A program made the position numbers and the translations under genes. From Aureispira sp. CCB-QB1 (lineage in GTDB: Bacteria > Bacteroidota > Bacteroidia > Chitinophagales > Saprospiraceae), in contig NZ_JHBV01000037.1 of the NCBI RefSeq assembly GCF_000724545.1, positions 1 to 64,000 on the forward strand: a DNA stretch of 64,000 bases, read 5' to 3'. Shown here piece by piece: positions 1 to 7,598 of the stretch (within the stretch, counting starts at the first letter, position 1; each line of letters begins with the position of its first letter). The notes beneath the pieces were generated by a model, which saw only the letters and a program-made list of their open reading frames with translations, was not told where the DNA came from and did no database searches.

Positions 1-63
1 AGTCCTATATTTAAAGAAGTTATACAGCAGATCACAAGGATTTGTAAAAGGTTGAAAAAATAG

Positions 64-1140
64 TATGTAGAGGCGTACGATCTCACAGACCACTTGGGGA
101 ATGTGACGACGCAAGTGAGTGATAGAAAAGCGGGTACACTACTAACCAATGACATTAAAGCCAATGTGCTCAGTTATCAGCAATATTATCCCTTTGGTTG
201 GGAAATGCCTGGGAGAAAGTACAACTCGGGCAATTATCGTTTTGGATTTAATGGGATGGAGAAAGATAAGGAAATCTCTAACGGAAATTATACCACTCAC
301 TTTAGAGCTTTAGATACAAGGATAGGACGTTGGTGGTCGGTTGACCCTGTTACGCATGCACATCTTTCGCCTTACAACTCTATGGATGATAATCCTATAC
401 TTGGAGTTGATCCTGTTGGAGGGAATACAGAATCTACGCATATTGATAAATTGGGAAATGTTATACACGAATATGATGATGGTGATAATGGTGTGTATGT
501 TCACGAAAACGGTACAACAAGGGCTGATATTGATTTACAAAGAAATGGGGGACTTAATCCAGGAGGTGATGGGAATTACATAGGACAATTAGGTGGTTCA
601 CTTGATTTAGGTAAATATGGTATATATCAAAATAAATTAGTAGAAAGTGCCAATATAGCTTTGTCAGAAAATTTCTCTACCGAACAATGGATTACAAACG
701 TTAAAGGTGATGGTATTTGGGATTTAAAGGCTAACTGTTCGACTATATGGGGTGTTGCTTGGGCATATGATGAAAACGATTGGAGTGGAACAGGCAAGAA
801 AACGCAGTTTGTTACTCCAAAATTAACGTTCGAGGATGCATCAGATTTTGGTAATTATCATGCAGGATTTACAGGTTCTATGACAGGTATTCCTACTTCA
901 ATACAAACAATAGGAGCAGGGTTAATTGAGCAGTACAAAGATTTGAAAGCAGGAGAAATTATGCAAATGATTGACCAGTATACTCAAAATTGGAATTTCT
1001 ACCTAGGAGAACCTCCTGCTTTTATGGATGAGGTAGATGATCATTATTGGAATACACAAGGTATGTCAGATGCGTTATTTCTTAAAGAAAAATTAAAATT
1101 GAGTTCTACTAATCCTCTTGGGGTTATAAAAAAAGAATAG
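64..1140 (+). CDS. Orphan Rhs C-terminal tip with polymorphic toxin domain (toxin 44-like)
   Basis: The frame opens after a stop at 61-63 and reads straight into the end of an Rhs core (TDHLGNV, then YYPFGWEMPGR, FNGMEKD and IGRWWSVDP), so this is a 5'-truncated tip of ~358 residues and not a complete gene. The first plausible start is TTG at 94. The Rhs core ends near residue 115 at the DPVGG hinge. The remaining ~240 residues are the toxin part. A stretch with WDLK, then NYHAGFTGSMTG followed by an alanine/glycine-rich helix and DEVDDHYW, reminds me of the bacterial toxin 44 family. That family call is from memory and uncertain. The immunity-like gene starts 2 bases after the stop. Without its own promoter and N-terminus the tip is probably silent unless recombined onto a full Rhs gene, which would lie left of the window. 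Confidence 0.72.
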   Translation, partial: YVEAYDLTDHLGNVTTQVSDRKAGTLLTNDIKANVLSYQQYYPFGWEMPGRKYNSGNYRFGFNGMEKDKEISNGNYTTHFRALDTRIGRWWSVDPVTHAHLSPYNSMDDNPILGVDPVGGNTESTHIDKLGNVIHEYDDGDNGVYVHENGTTRADIDLQRNGGLNPGGDGNYIGQLGGSLDLGKYGIYQNKLVESANIALSENFSTEQWITNVKGDGIWDLKANCSTIWGVAWAYDENDWSGTGKKTQFVTPKLTFEDASDFGNYHAGFTGSMTGIPTSIQTIGAGLIEQYKDLKAGEIMQMIDQYTQNWNFYLGEPPAFMDEVDDHYWNTQGMSDALFLKEKLKLSSTNPLGVIKKE

Positions 1141-1142
1141 AT

Positions 1143-1493
1143 ATGAAGTATAACTGGATGACGATTTTATTCGCTATGTTGTTTTCTTTTATTGCATGCA
1201 ACTCAGAAGATATTACAGGATATAAACAATTAAGCAATATAAAGTTATCAGATAGCTTATTTGTTGAAAGATACTCTAAAAGTTATGGTGCTGTAGGAGG
1301 AGGAGTTACAAAGTATTTTTTAACCAATTATTCAGACTATCGGCTAATGATTGGGCAATGTGATGAAAAAGAATTTTATAAGATAAGTATTAAGGATAAT
1401 CAAATTCTAATAATAAAACATTCACGAAGAAATAAAAAGAACGGAGTTACAAAAATAATAGGAACACAAACAATGGAATTACCCCCAAGCTAG
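1143..1493 (+). CDS. Probable lipoprotein immunity protein for the first Rhs tip
   Basis: A 116-residue protein whose N-terminus is a lipoprotein signal: a hydrophobic stretch (residues 7-18) ending in a lipobox-like FIAC with Cys19. The rest is a small beta-rich soluble domain that I do not recognise. It starts 2 bases after the toxin tip and is followed 26 bases later by the cassette-end repeat, the layout expected of a toxin-immunity pair. Membrane anchoring outside the cytoplasm would suit a toxin acting in the periplasm or on the envelope. The immunity role is inferred only from position and size. Confidence 0.6.
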   Translation: MKYNWMTILFAMLFSFIACNSEDITGYKQLSNIKLSDSLFVERYSKSYGAVGGGVTKYFLTNYSDYRLMIGQCDEKEFYKISIKDNQILIIKHSRRNKKNGVTKIIGTQTMELPPS

Positions 1494-1519
1494 TCCAAGT
1501 TTGTAGCAAAAGGGGCTAA

Positions 1520-1603
1520 GGTATTCCACCAAGAGAGTAGTGATCTAGTATTGCGCCAGTAGCTGAAAAAGCTACCAGTCACTAGCCGTTCTTTCTGTCA
1601 CAG
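1520..1603 (+). repeat. Cassette-end site 1 (attC-like), outer left end of element copy 1
   Basis: Consists of GGTATTC (1520-1526), a 27-base spacer, CGCCAGTA (1554-1561), a hairpin GTAGCT-GAAAA-AGCTAC (1559-1575), then CTAGCCGTTC and TCTGTCACAG. Similar blocks lie at 8869-8955, 16657-16739 and 17855-17940, and inverted at 7390-7470 and 14680-14760. It begins 26 bases after the immunity gene. A structured site at the 3' end of every cassette suggests a recombination site. Confidence 0.7.
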
Positions 1604-2033
1604 TCCTAGGCTTCACTATTCGGTGTCATGGCGGGTTCTCATGCTTATAGCCTCGGCGTAGCATCCTTGTCAGGTTCACTCCACCATATAGCCACTGGCT
1701 ATATGCCCTTTGGGTACGTTCGTTCATGTTATAAGCACTACACCGCCCTAGTATGCGTCCCTTCGTGGAGCCGCCTAGCTGCGTAGATTTAGTTTTTATT
1801 TTCAAATGAAATATAAGGTATCTACTTGCATAAAATGCCCCTTCAGATTTTTTCTGAAGGGGCGTTCATGTATCAGCCTATCGCTCTACTTTGTAGGACT
1901 TTCCTAGTCTTTACTAGTCGCTCCATACGCTATCGGGAACGCCAGCCACAAGGGCGTTTTGTCCTCTCTTATACATTACGCTTGTCGCTGCATGGGGCAA
2001 TATTTTTATTACGCTATGCTCCATAAAAATAAA
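1604..2033. repeat. Structured left end of element copy 1, non-coding
   Basis: About 430 bases without a convincing gene. From 1604 to 1920 it is similar but not identical to 8956-9210. From 1921 on it is identical to 9211 onwards. It matches, in reverse complement, the right end at 7121-7390, including blocks around TTCTCATGCTTATAG, GAGCCGCCTAGCTGC, CTATCGCTC and TTTCCTA. It also contains the stem-loop at 1837-1863. Confidence 0.65.
1837..1863. terminator. Strong GC-rich stem-loop in left end, terminator-like
   Basis: GCCCCTTCAG (1837-1846) pairs perfectly with CTGAAGGGGC (1854-1863) around a 7-base T-rich loop. There is no clean T-run after it on either strand here, but the counterpart at 9128-9154 has one. 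It may insulate the toxin cassette from the element. Confidence 0.5.
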
Positions 2034-2096
2034 CCTCAATTATCATTGTACGCTGCCATCGCTGCAAAGCAGCCACGCATACAATAATAATTGAGG
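2034..2096 (-). terminator. Long stem-loop after the XRE gene
   Basis: CCTCAATTAT..ATTGTA at 2034-2050 pairs with TACAATAATAATTGAGG at 2080-2096 (about 20 bp, two mismatches), with a smaller GC hairpin inside. On the minus strand it lies 8 bases past the XRE stop and is followed by a T-rich stretch, so it probably terminates that transcript. An identical copy is at 9324-9386. Confidence 0.65.
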
Positions 2097-2104
2097 TCAG
2101 AAAA

Positions 2105-2434
2105 TTAACTGTAAGCTTGACGAGCTTTAGCATCTCTTAAATATGTATTAATTATATTGAAAAGAATAGATTGAGTATCCTTGTCAAGAGTTTGAATCTC
2201 TTTCATTTTTTGCACAACTTCTTGGTTAAAATCTTCTTCGTCATTACCTCCCAGAACTTCAAGACTAACCTCTAAAGCATCTGCAATTTTTTTTGCTACG
2301 TCAAAAGATGGAATCGCATCGCCACGTTCATACTTGCCAATCATTACTTGAGAAACGTCTGTTTTTTTTGCAAGTTCAGATTGAGACCAACCTTTATCTT
2401 TACGCAAGTTCATTATTATTTTACCTATTTCCAT
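2105..2434 (-). CDS. XRE-family (cI-like) HTH regulator, copy 1
   Basis: A 109-residue protein with a classic HTH_3 domain at residues ~4-60: LRKDKGWSQSELAKKTDVSQ is followed by GKYERGDAIPS and the KIADALEVSL helix. The C-terminal ~45 residues are acidic and helical and probably dimerise. It is transcribed away from the primase gene and shares the ~190-base intergenic region, which holds a 12-base perfect palindrome. By analogy with phage and ICE repressors it may repress the primase-recombinase operon and itself. That role is inferred from layout. The protein is identical in both element copies. Confidence 0.85.
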   Translation of the reverse strand: MEIGKIIMNLRKDKGWSQSELAKKTDVSQVMIGKYERGDAIPSFDVAKKIADALEVSLEVLGGNDEEDFNQEVVQKMKEIQTLDKDTQSILFNIINTYLRDAKARQAYS

Positions 2435-2540
2435 AACTAAAGGATAGTTTTTGTAATTAAAATCATGGTTTTTTGTAAAAATACAGAATTATAAGAAATA
2501 AATAAAATATATAGTTCTTGTGTGTTTTAGAATAAAAAGA

Positions 2541-2597
2541 TATATTTGTGTCTAATAGTTTTATTTTTTCAAAAGAAAATTTTTTTTAGACGTCTAA
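2541..2597 (+). promoter_or_regulatory. Promoter and palindromic operator candidate before the primase gene
   Basis: TATATTTG at 2541-2548 fits the Bacteroidota -7 box TAnnTTTG. A weak TTG/TTTT region lies ~18-22 bases upstream. Downstream, TTAGACGTCTAA at 2586-2597 is a perfect 12-base palindrome directly before the primase start, a good operator candidate for the neighbouring XRE protein. The same sequence occurs at 9831-9887 in copy 2. Confidence 0.5.
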
Positions 2598-2624
2598 GGG
2601 AATTTGCAAACCCTACAAAGATTA

Positions 2625-5201
2625 ATGACCATCGAACAAATCAAAGAAAGTCTAAGCATCCAAGATGTATTAGCACATTACGGCTATGCAATAAACAGAA
2701 ATAAGCATATCAACTGCCCTTTTCATGAGGACAAAAATCCAAGTATGAAAGTCTATGAAGAGACGAACACAGTTTATTGCTTTAGTGGGAATTGCTCCAC
2801 GCATGGGAAAAGCTTAGATGTAATTGAATTTATCATGAAGCATGAGAGTTGCACGAGACATCAAGCGATTATGAAATGCAAATCCTTATTAAATTACCAA
2901 AACCCAAATCAAAAGAAAATGAATCTAATCCCTCAGCTGTGGCAAGAGTTTACGAATTGTTTTACAAAGTCAAAGAAAGCCAAGAGCTACGCTCAAAGCA
3001 GAGGGATAGAAAATTTAGAGCTTGGCTATAATCAAGGCAGATGGCATAATAAAAAAGAGCGGACAGAGGATGAAATTAAAGCAGCTCAAAACATGGGTTA
3101 TTTATTGCCATCCATGAGCAACAAGGGGCATAAGGTCTGGGCAAAAGAATGTTTAATCTTTGCCCTGCGAAATGCAAAAAATGAAGTCGTAAGCTTTTAT
3201 GGTAGAAGCATTAATCAAAGCGGACACTTTTATATAAAAAACCGACAAGGCTTATATCCATCTTATCCAAAAGCAACGACTAAAAAACTAATCCTAACAG
3301 AAAGCATCATAGATGCAGCAAGTCTATTACAAATCGCTTCTATAGTAGAAAGTTACAGCGTTTTAGCCTTGTACGGCACAAATGGACTGACCGAAGAACA
3401 TCGAGCAGCAATCTCAAATCTAAAGAACTTAGAAGAGATAATTATCATGCTCGATGGAGACGAAGCAGGCAGCCAAGCGAGTGAAAAACTAGCAAAATTT
3501 TTAATAGACCAGTTGGGACATTCCGCACGAAGCTGCGGAAATCCAAATCTTAGTATCAAAATAGCTCATCTTGCTAAAGATATGGACGTGAATGAGCTTT
3601 GGGCAAATCATCTAAGCGAAGGATTATTTTTAGAATTATTGAGCGAAGCCCAAGAACTAAAACCAAGCTCCAACACAGCACTAAAAATTATCAATGCAAA
3701 TTATTACATCTATAAAACTCAAAAGCTAAACATTGAAGTTCTAGGTGGCATAAATATAGAGCAAATGGATAAGATGGCTTGTACATTAAGGCTAACAAGA
3801 ATCCCCAAAAGAAATGCTTTAGACAAGCTTCGCCAAAACTTAAATTTATACCATAGCGGACAGGTCAAAAGCTTAATAAAACGAGTAGCCGAAGAGTTCG
3901 AGCTACCTATGCAAGAGCTTCGTTTAGTCTTTGCCAATCTGATAGAATCCCTAGAAGAAGTTCGTAGTCAAGAGCAAGATGCAGCTTTAGAAAATCAGCT
4001 TAGTAAACGAAGTTTAAGCAAAGAGCAGAAACAAAAAGCCCTGGCGTTTTTAGAAGATGAAAAGTTGATGGAAAGAACCTGGGAGGACTTGGGCAAAATC
4101 GGGATAGTTGGAGAGCGAATAAGTGCGATGATAATGTACTTGTGCTTTAGCTCTAGGAAATTAGAAAAGCCTTTGCATGTCATTAGCTTGGGCAGTAGTG
4201 GAAGTTTAAAAACGCATCTACAAGAATCCATAGCAGAGCTAATCCCAGAGCATGAAGTAATCAACATCACAAGTTTATCCGATAACGCTTTGTACTATTA
4301 TCCCAAAGGCTCATTAGAACATAGCTTGTTTGTAGTTGAAGATATGGACGGCATGAGCGAAGATGCTCAATATGCAGTAAGAGAGCTAAAAAGTAAAGGT
4401 TACTTGAAAAAAGATGTCGTTCTAAAAGACGTAAAAGGGAAACCCAGAACGGTATCTGTTTTTGTGAAAGGTCCAATCTGCTTTGCAGGAAGCACCACAA
4501 AAGAAAAAGTTTACGAAGACAATGCAAACCGTTGTTTATTGCTTTATAGAAATGAGAGCAAAGCTCATAAAGAAGCTGTAATGAAACAACAACGCAAAGC
4601 ATCTGCAGGACGAGTAAATGAGTTAGAACAAAGAGGAATCAAAGAGCTTTTTAAAGATGTTCAAATGATGCTCCAACCGATAAAAGTAGTGAATCCTTAT
4701 GCTGAAAAATTAGTATTACCGAATCAAGTTTTTAAGCCATTAAGAACGAATGCACACTACTTGAAATTTATAGAAGTTATCACCTTTTACCATCAACATC
4801 AACGCACCATCAAGACAAGCCAATCAGGCACAAGATATATTGAAACAACGATAGAAGATATTGAATGGGCAAACAAGTTGATGAAAGATGTACTCTTATC
4901 AAAAAGTGATGAATTAAGTTGGGGAGTTCGTCAGTTCTTGGAGCGACTAAAAAGATGGTTGGAAAAGAATAAAGTTGAAAGCTTTAGAATGAAAGAAGTA
5001 AGAGAAGCTTTGCGTATAAACCCTGCAAATATGAAATATTATGTACAGCAATTATTACGCTATAATCAACTAAAAATCTTAGGTGGTAGCCGTTACAGAG
5101 GCTTTGAATATGAATTAGTTAAGCAAAATGATTATCAAGAGTTGAAAAGTCATATTGATAGTGTATTAGATACTGTTTTAGAGCAAATAAAGAGTAGATA
5201 A
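2625..5201 (+). CDS. CHC2 zinc-finger / TOPRIM primase fused to P-loop ATPase, copy 1
   Basis: I prefer ATG at 2625 (MTIEQIKESLSIQDVLAHYG, the usual start of such proteins) over TTG at 2604, giving 858 residues. A CHC2 zinc finger lies near residues 10-90, with Cys31, His34, Cys52 and Cys57 as likely ligands. A TOPRIM domain follows at ~220-300, with Glu226 and a DGD at 277-279. The C-terminal half has a modified Walker A, GSSGSLKT at ~523-530, where the usual glycine before lysine is leucine, and a Walker B-like FVVED at ~569-573. A winged-helix-like tail follows. It probably primes and unwinds DNA for replication of the mobile element. The two recombinases follow downstream. Function beyond the domains is inferred. 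Confidence 0.85.
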   Translation: MTIEQIKESLSIQDVLAHYGYAINRNKHINCPFHEDKNPSMKVYEETNTVYCFSGNCSTHGKSLDVIEFIMKHESCTRHQAIMKCKSLLNYQNPNQKKMNLIPQLWQEFTNCFTKSKKAKSYAQSRGIENLELGYNQGRWHNKKERTEDEIKAAQNMGYLLPSMSNKGHKVWAKECLIFALRNAKNEVVSFYGRSINQSGHFYIKNRQGLYPSYPKATTKKLILTESIIDAASLLQIASIVESYSVLALYGTNGLTEEHRAAISNLKNLEEIIIMLDGDEAGSQASEKLAKFLIDQLGHSARSCGNPNLSIKIAHLAKDMDVNELWANHLSEGLFLELLSEAQELKPSSNTALKIINANYYIYKTQKLNIEVLGGINIEQMDKMACTLRLTRIPKRNALDKLRQNLNLYHSGQVKSLIKRVAEEFELPMQELRLVFANLIESLEEVRSQEQDAALENQLSKRSLSKEQKQKALAFLEDEKLMERTWEDLGKIGIVGERISAMIMYLCFSSRKLEKPLHVISLGSSGSLKTHLQESIAELIPEHEVINITSLSDNALYYYPKGSLEHSLFVVEDMDGMSEDAQYAVRELKSKGYLKKDVVLKDVKGKPRTVSVFVKGPICFAGSTTKEKVYEDNANRCLLLYRNESKAHKEAVMKQQRKASAGRVNELEQRGIKELFKDVQMMLQPIKVVNPYAEKLVLPNQVFKPLRTNAHYLKFIEVITFYHQHQRTIKTSQSGTRYIETTIEDIEWANKLMKDVLLSKSDELSWGVRQFLERLKRWLEKNKVESFRMKEVREALRINPANMKYYVQQLLRYNQLKILGGSRYRGFEYELVKQNDYQELKSHIDSVLDTVLEQIKSR

Positions 5202-5306
5202 TACTAGATAATAGGTAGATAATTGATAGAATTATCCACTCAAAGAGAAGAAAATCAATGAGTTACAAGAGTGGATAATGTAGATAGCCAAAAGTGCAAG
5301 ATAGGG

Positions 5307-6197
5307 ATGAAAAAATTAGAGTTAAAAACAAAGCAGTATGAGCAGTTGGAAAAGTCTTTTAAAAGTTGGTTAGAAGTACAAAATTATAGTGAAAGTACTT
5401 GTTACAATCTGCCCTTACGCATACGAGAATTTTTGCACTATCAAGAAGGGAAAAAGAAAGACTTAGCTGCTTGGCAAGGAAGTGATTTTGAAAGCTTTAT
5501 GAGCTATTACAAAAATAGAAAGAATCAACGCAAGGCAGGAGCTTTGAGCACAGCACACATTAACAAAACAGCTCATGCCCTTTGCTTGTTGCAAAAGTAT
5601 TTAGGAAAGCTCAATCAACTAGACTTTTACTACAAAATAGAACGCTTAAAGCGAGAAGAAAAGGAAATAAAAGTCTTTAGTCAAGAGCAAATAAAGCAGT
5701 TGTACGAAGCTTGTGACTCTGGAGCTTTTGGATATAGAAATAAAGTAATCTTGGGCTTGTGTTATGGCTGTGGACTAAGAAAAAGCGAAGCTGTAAACTT
5801 AGAACTTAGTGATTTATGGTACGACAAAGCTTTGCTTCAAGTAAGAAAATCAAAGACAAAAACGAGTAGATTAGTTCCCTTAACAGCCAAGCTAATCGAG
5901 GACTTTAAAGATTATCAAAGCTTAATAAGACCTTTGTTTTTGAAGCAAGAAAAATGCAGTAGTTTTTTATTAAGCAATCGAGGAACAGCGATAACAAGAC
6001 AAGTCATTTATCTAAGCTTTACCAAGCTACTAGAAGAGGCAGAAATGCCCAAAACAGGACTACACACATTAAGACATAGCATTGCTTCACATCTAGCTCA
6101 ATCAGGTATGTCAAGTGAGCAAATAGGACAATTTTTAGGGCATAAAACGCTAGACTCCACACAAATATATGTTCATTACAAAACTAAAGAATTATGA
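5307..6197 (+). CDS. Tyrosine recombinase/integrase A, copy 1
   Basis: XerC/D-like protein. I prefer ATG at 5307 (296 residues) because the extension from GTG 5271 (308 residues) has no family-like content. An N-terminal SAM-like core-binding domain (~1-110) precedes the catalytic domain. Catalytic residues are visible, numbered from 5307: Arg158 (GCGLRKSE), a lysine in the KSKTKTSR hairpin, His253 and Arg256 (LHTLRHS), His279 (LGHKT) and nucleophile Tyr288 (STQIYVHY). All key residues are present, so it should be active. Its stop overlaps the next recombinase start by 4 bases, pointing to translational coupling. Probably cuts and joins the element ends or the cassette-end sites. Confidence 0.9.
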   Translation: MKKLELKTKQYEQLEKSFKSWLEVQNYSESTCYNLPLRIREFLHYQEGKKKDLAAWQGSDFESFMSYYKNRKNQRKAGALSTAHINKTAHALCLLQKYLGKLNQLDFYYKIERLKREEKEIKVFSQEQIKQLYEACDSGAFGYRNKVILGLCYGCGLRKSEAVNLELSDLWYDKALLQVRKSKTKTSRLVPLTAKLIEDFKDYQSLIRPLFLKQEKCSSFLLSNRGTAITRQVIYLSFTKLLEEAEMPKTGLHTLRHSIASHLAQSGMSSEQIGQFLGHKTLDSTQIYVHYKTKEL

Positions 6198-7039
6198 TAA
6201 AAGAGTACTTGGAAACACGGCATAAAATGAAGACGGCAAGTTCTTATTATAGAGAGTGGAAGGACTTTGAATCTTATCTTTATCAAAAGAATTGTTCAAT
6301 ACAAAATGTGACTTATCCTTTAATCTTAAATTATGTAGAATCATTGCAAAAGCGAAGCTTAAAAGCCAAGAGCATCAATAGAAAGCTAATGATAATTGAG
6401 AAAATTTATAAGCATCTTTTGCCAAACAAGAACAATCCCATCAAAGGCTTGCGAGTAAAAACAGAAGGACGAAGTCCATTATCTGAACCCATAGCAATAG
6501 AAGATTTATCAAAACTCTTAAAGGACTTGCCAAGGGAAACAGCCTATCAAAAACGAAATGTTCTGATGTTAAGTCTTATCCATCATCAAGCCTTACGAGT
6601 TGGAGAAATCAAAGCGTTAAAACTGCAAGATATAGACTTAGAAAAAGCTCGAATCTACGTTCCAAAGAGCAATAGAAGCAAGAGCAGAAGCCTAGAATTA
6701 ACAGCTTTGCAAGTCATCGAGCTACAAGATTATATAAAAACAACTCGTCCAGAGCTTTTGCAATACAAAACCAATCAACTTTTTATTACAGGAGGAAGCT
6801 CTAAGAGTTTACAAAATAGCTTTTTGAAATTAAAGAAGAAGCTGCAAAAACGCCTACCCAAATTAAAGAATCTAGAACATTGGCGAAGCAGCATCATAGT
6901 ACATTGGTTAGAGCATAGTCCTTTGTTGGAAGTTCAACAGAAGTTAGGACATTGCTACGCCAGTAGTACAGAAAGATACAAAGTATATGCTGTAAAAAAT
7001 CTACAAAAAGCCTTAAGCGTTCATCATCCATTAAGATGA
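6194..7039 (+). CDS. Tyrosine recombinase/integrase B, copy 1, atypical active site
   Basis: A 281-residue tyrosine recombinase, overlapping recombinase A by 4 bases (ATGA). It has an N-terminal core-binding domain (~1-90) and a catalytic domain with Arg135 (QALRVGE), Lys in the PKSNRSKSR strand region, Arg231, His253 (LGHCY) and nucleophile Tyr262 (STERYKVY). The usual HxxR box reads EHWR (228-231), so the canonical histidine is glutamate, with a histidine displaced by one. It may be catalytically weak or act as a partner subunit, as for paired recombinases such as XerC/XerD or the TnpA/TnpB pair of Tn554. Identical in copy 2. Confidence 0.87.
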   Translation: MIKEYLETRHKMKTASSYYREWKDFESYLYQKNCSIQNVTYPLILNYVESLQKRSLKAKSINRKLMIIEKIYKHLLPNKNNPIKGLRVKTEGRSPLSEPIAIEDLSKLLKDLPRETAYQKRNVLMLSLIHHQALRVGEIKALKLQDIDLEKARIYVPKSNRSKSRSLELTALQVIELQDYIKTTRPELLQYKTNQLFITGGSSKSLQNSFLKLKKKLQKRLPKLKNLEHWRSSIIVHWLEHSPLLEVQQKLGHCYASSTERYKVYAVKNLQKALSVHHPLR

Positions 7040-7044
7040 TTTTT

Positions 7045-7115
7045 TTAATATTTGACATGCTAGCCGATAGGCGACGTATGGCAAATATTAAAACTTATAG
7101 CCGACAAGGCTATAA
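7045..7115. terminator. Two adjacent stem-loops after recombinase B
   Basis: TTAATATTTG (7045-7054) pairs with CAAATATTAA (7082-7091). A second perfect hairpin is TTATAGCC-GACAA-GGCTATAA (7095-7115). They lie directly after the recombinase stop and probably end the operon, but they may also belong to the structured right end. Identical at 14335-14405. Confidence 0.5.
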
Positions 7116-7470
7116 AAAAAGAGCGTACAAAGTGGGCTTGTCCCCAGCGTACCGATAGCGTAAGGAGCGACCAGTGCAGTATAGGAAAGCTATGTTAAGA
7201 GCGATAGACTGCTATATGATACTTCATACAAATCTATGATCCCGTATGAAACGAAGTGTAACTAAGGGGCGTAGTGCAGCTAGGCGGCTCCTAGCGGGTA
7301 CGCACACTAAGCTAGTGAAGTGCTTGTACTATATATATTATAGTATAAGGACGAGAACTAAGCATGATGAGGAACATGTAAGCCCAGAGCTATGACAGAA
7401 TGAATGACAAATGAATGCTATATTATTATACTGGCGAAGCTCTGGAAGGCAACTCCTGACGAAGAATACC
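7116..7470 (-). repeat. Structured right end of element copy 1, ending in inverted cassette-end site
   Basis: About 355 non-coding bases. Read in reverse complement they follow the left end: GGTATTC (7464-7470), 27-base spacer, CGCCAGTA, short AT hairpin around 7419-7430, TTCATTCTGTCAT, then blocks TTCTCGTCCTTATA, GAGCCGCCTAGCTGC, CTATCGCTC, TTTCCTA and CTCCTTACGCTATCGG in the same order as on the left. I see no ORF here. Identical at 14406-14760. Confidence 0.65.
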
Positions 7471-7598
7471 AATCTCCCCCGTTATGAAATAACGTTTGTA
7501 TAACTTTTTTTTCAATAGAAAATTAAGTCTTCTGTTGAAAAAAGAAGTATCTTTAAAAAGTGGAAGAGGATGAGAAAAAAGCTGTTTGAAAAAGTTGA
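7471..7598 (+). other. Spacer between element right end and Rhs tip 2
   Basis: A 128-base stretch, repeated exactly at 14761-14888. It contains a small palindrome CGTTAT-GAA-ATAACG (7480-7494) with a T-run at 7505-7512, a possible weak terminator. It has no open frame into the tip, since stops at 7587 and 7596 close it. The tip therefore has no start from this side. Confidence 0.5.

Larger units (their letters stand above)
1520..7470. mobile_element. Mobile element, copy 1 (XRE, primase-ATPase, two tyrosine recombinases)
   Basis: A ~5.95 kb unit bounded by the same site in opposite orientations: GGTATTC at 1520-1526 with CGCCAGTA 27 bases on, and the reverse complement at 7430-7470 with the same 27-base spacing. 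The imperfect inverted similarity continues inward over ~480 bases on the left and ~350 on the right (for example CGCTCCATACGCTATCGG on the left against CGCTCCTTACGCTATCGG on the right read in reverse). Inside are a divergent XRE regulator, a CHC2/TOPRIM protein and two overlapping tyrosine recombinases. It recalls RIT elements (recombinases in tandem between inverted ends) but has two recombinases instead of three, plus a primase. I cannot name it. Bases 1921-7615 look identical to 9211-14905. I see no clear target duplication. Confidence 0.75.

Noticed and set aside
1826-2026. 66-codon open frame in the left end of element copy 1
   Set aside because: Runs through hairpins and inverted-repeat sequence, is not open in copy 2 beyond the shared part, and has no protein-like composition.
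7116-7470. Group II intron or retron RNA in the structured element end
   Set aside because: No reverse transcriptase in the element and no domain V-like motif; similarity to the left end explains it as a terminal inverted structure.
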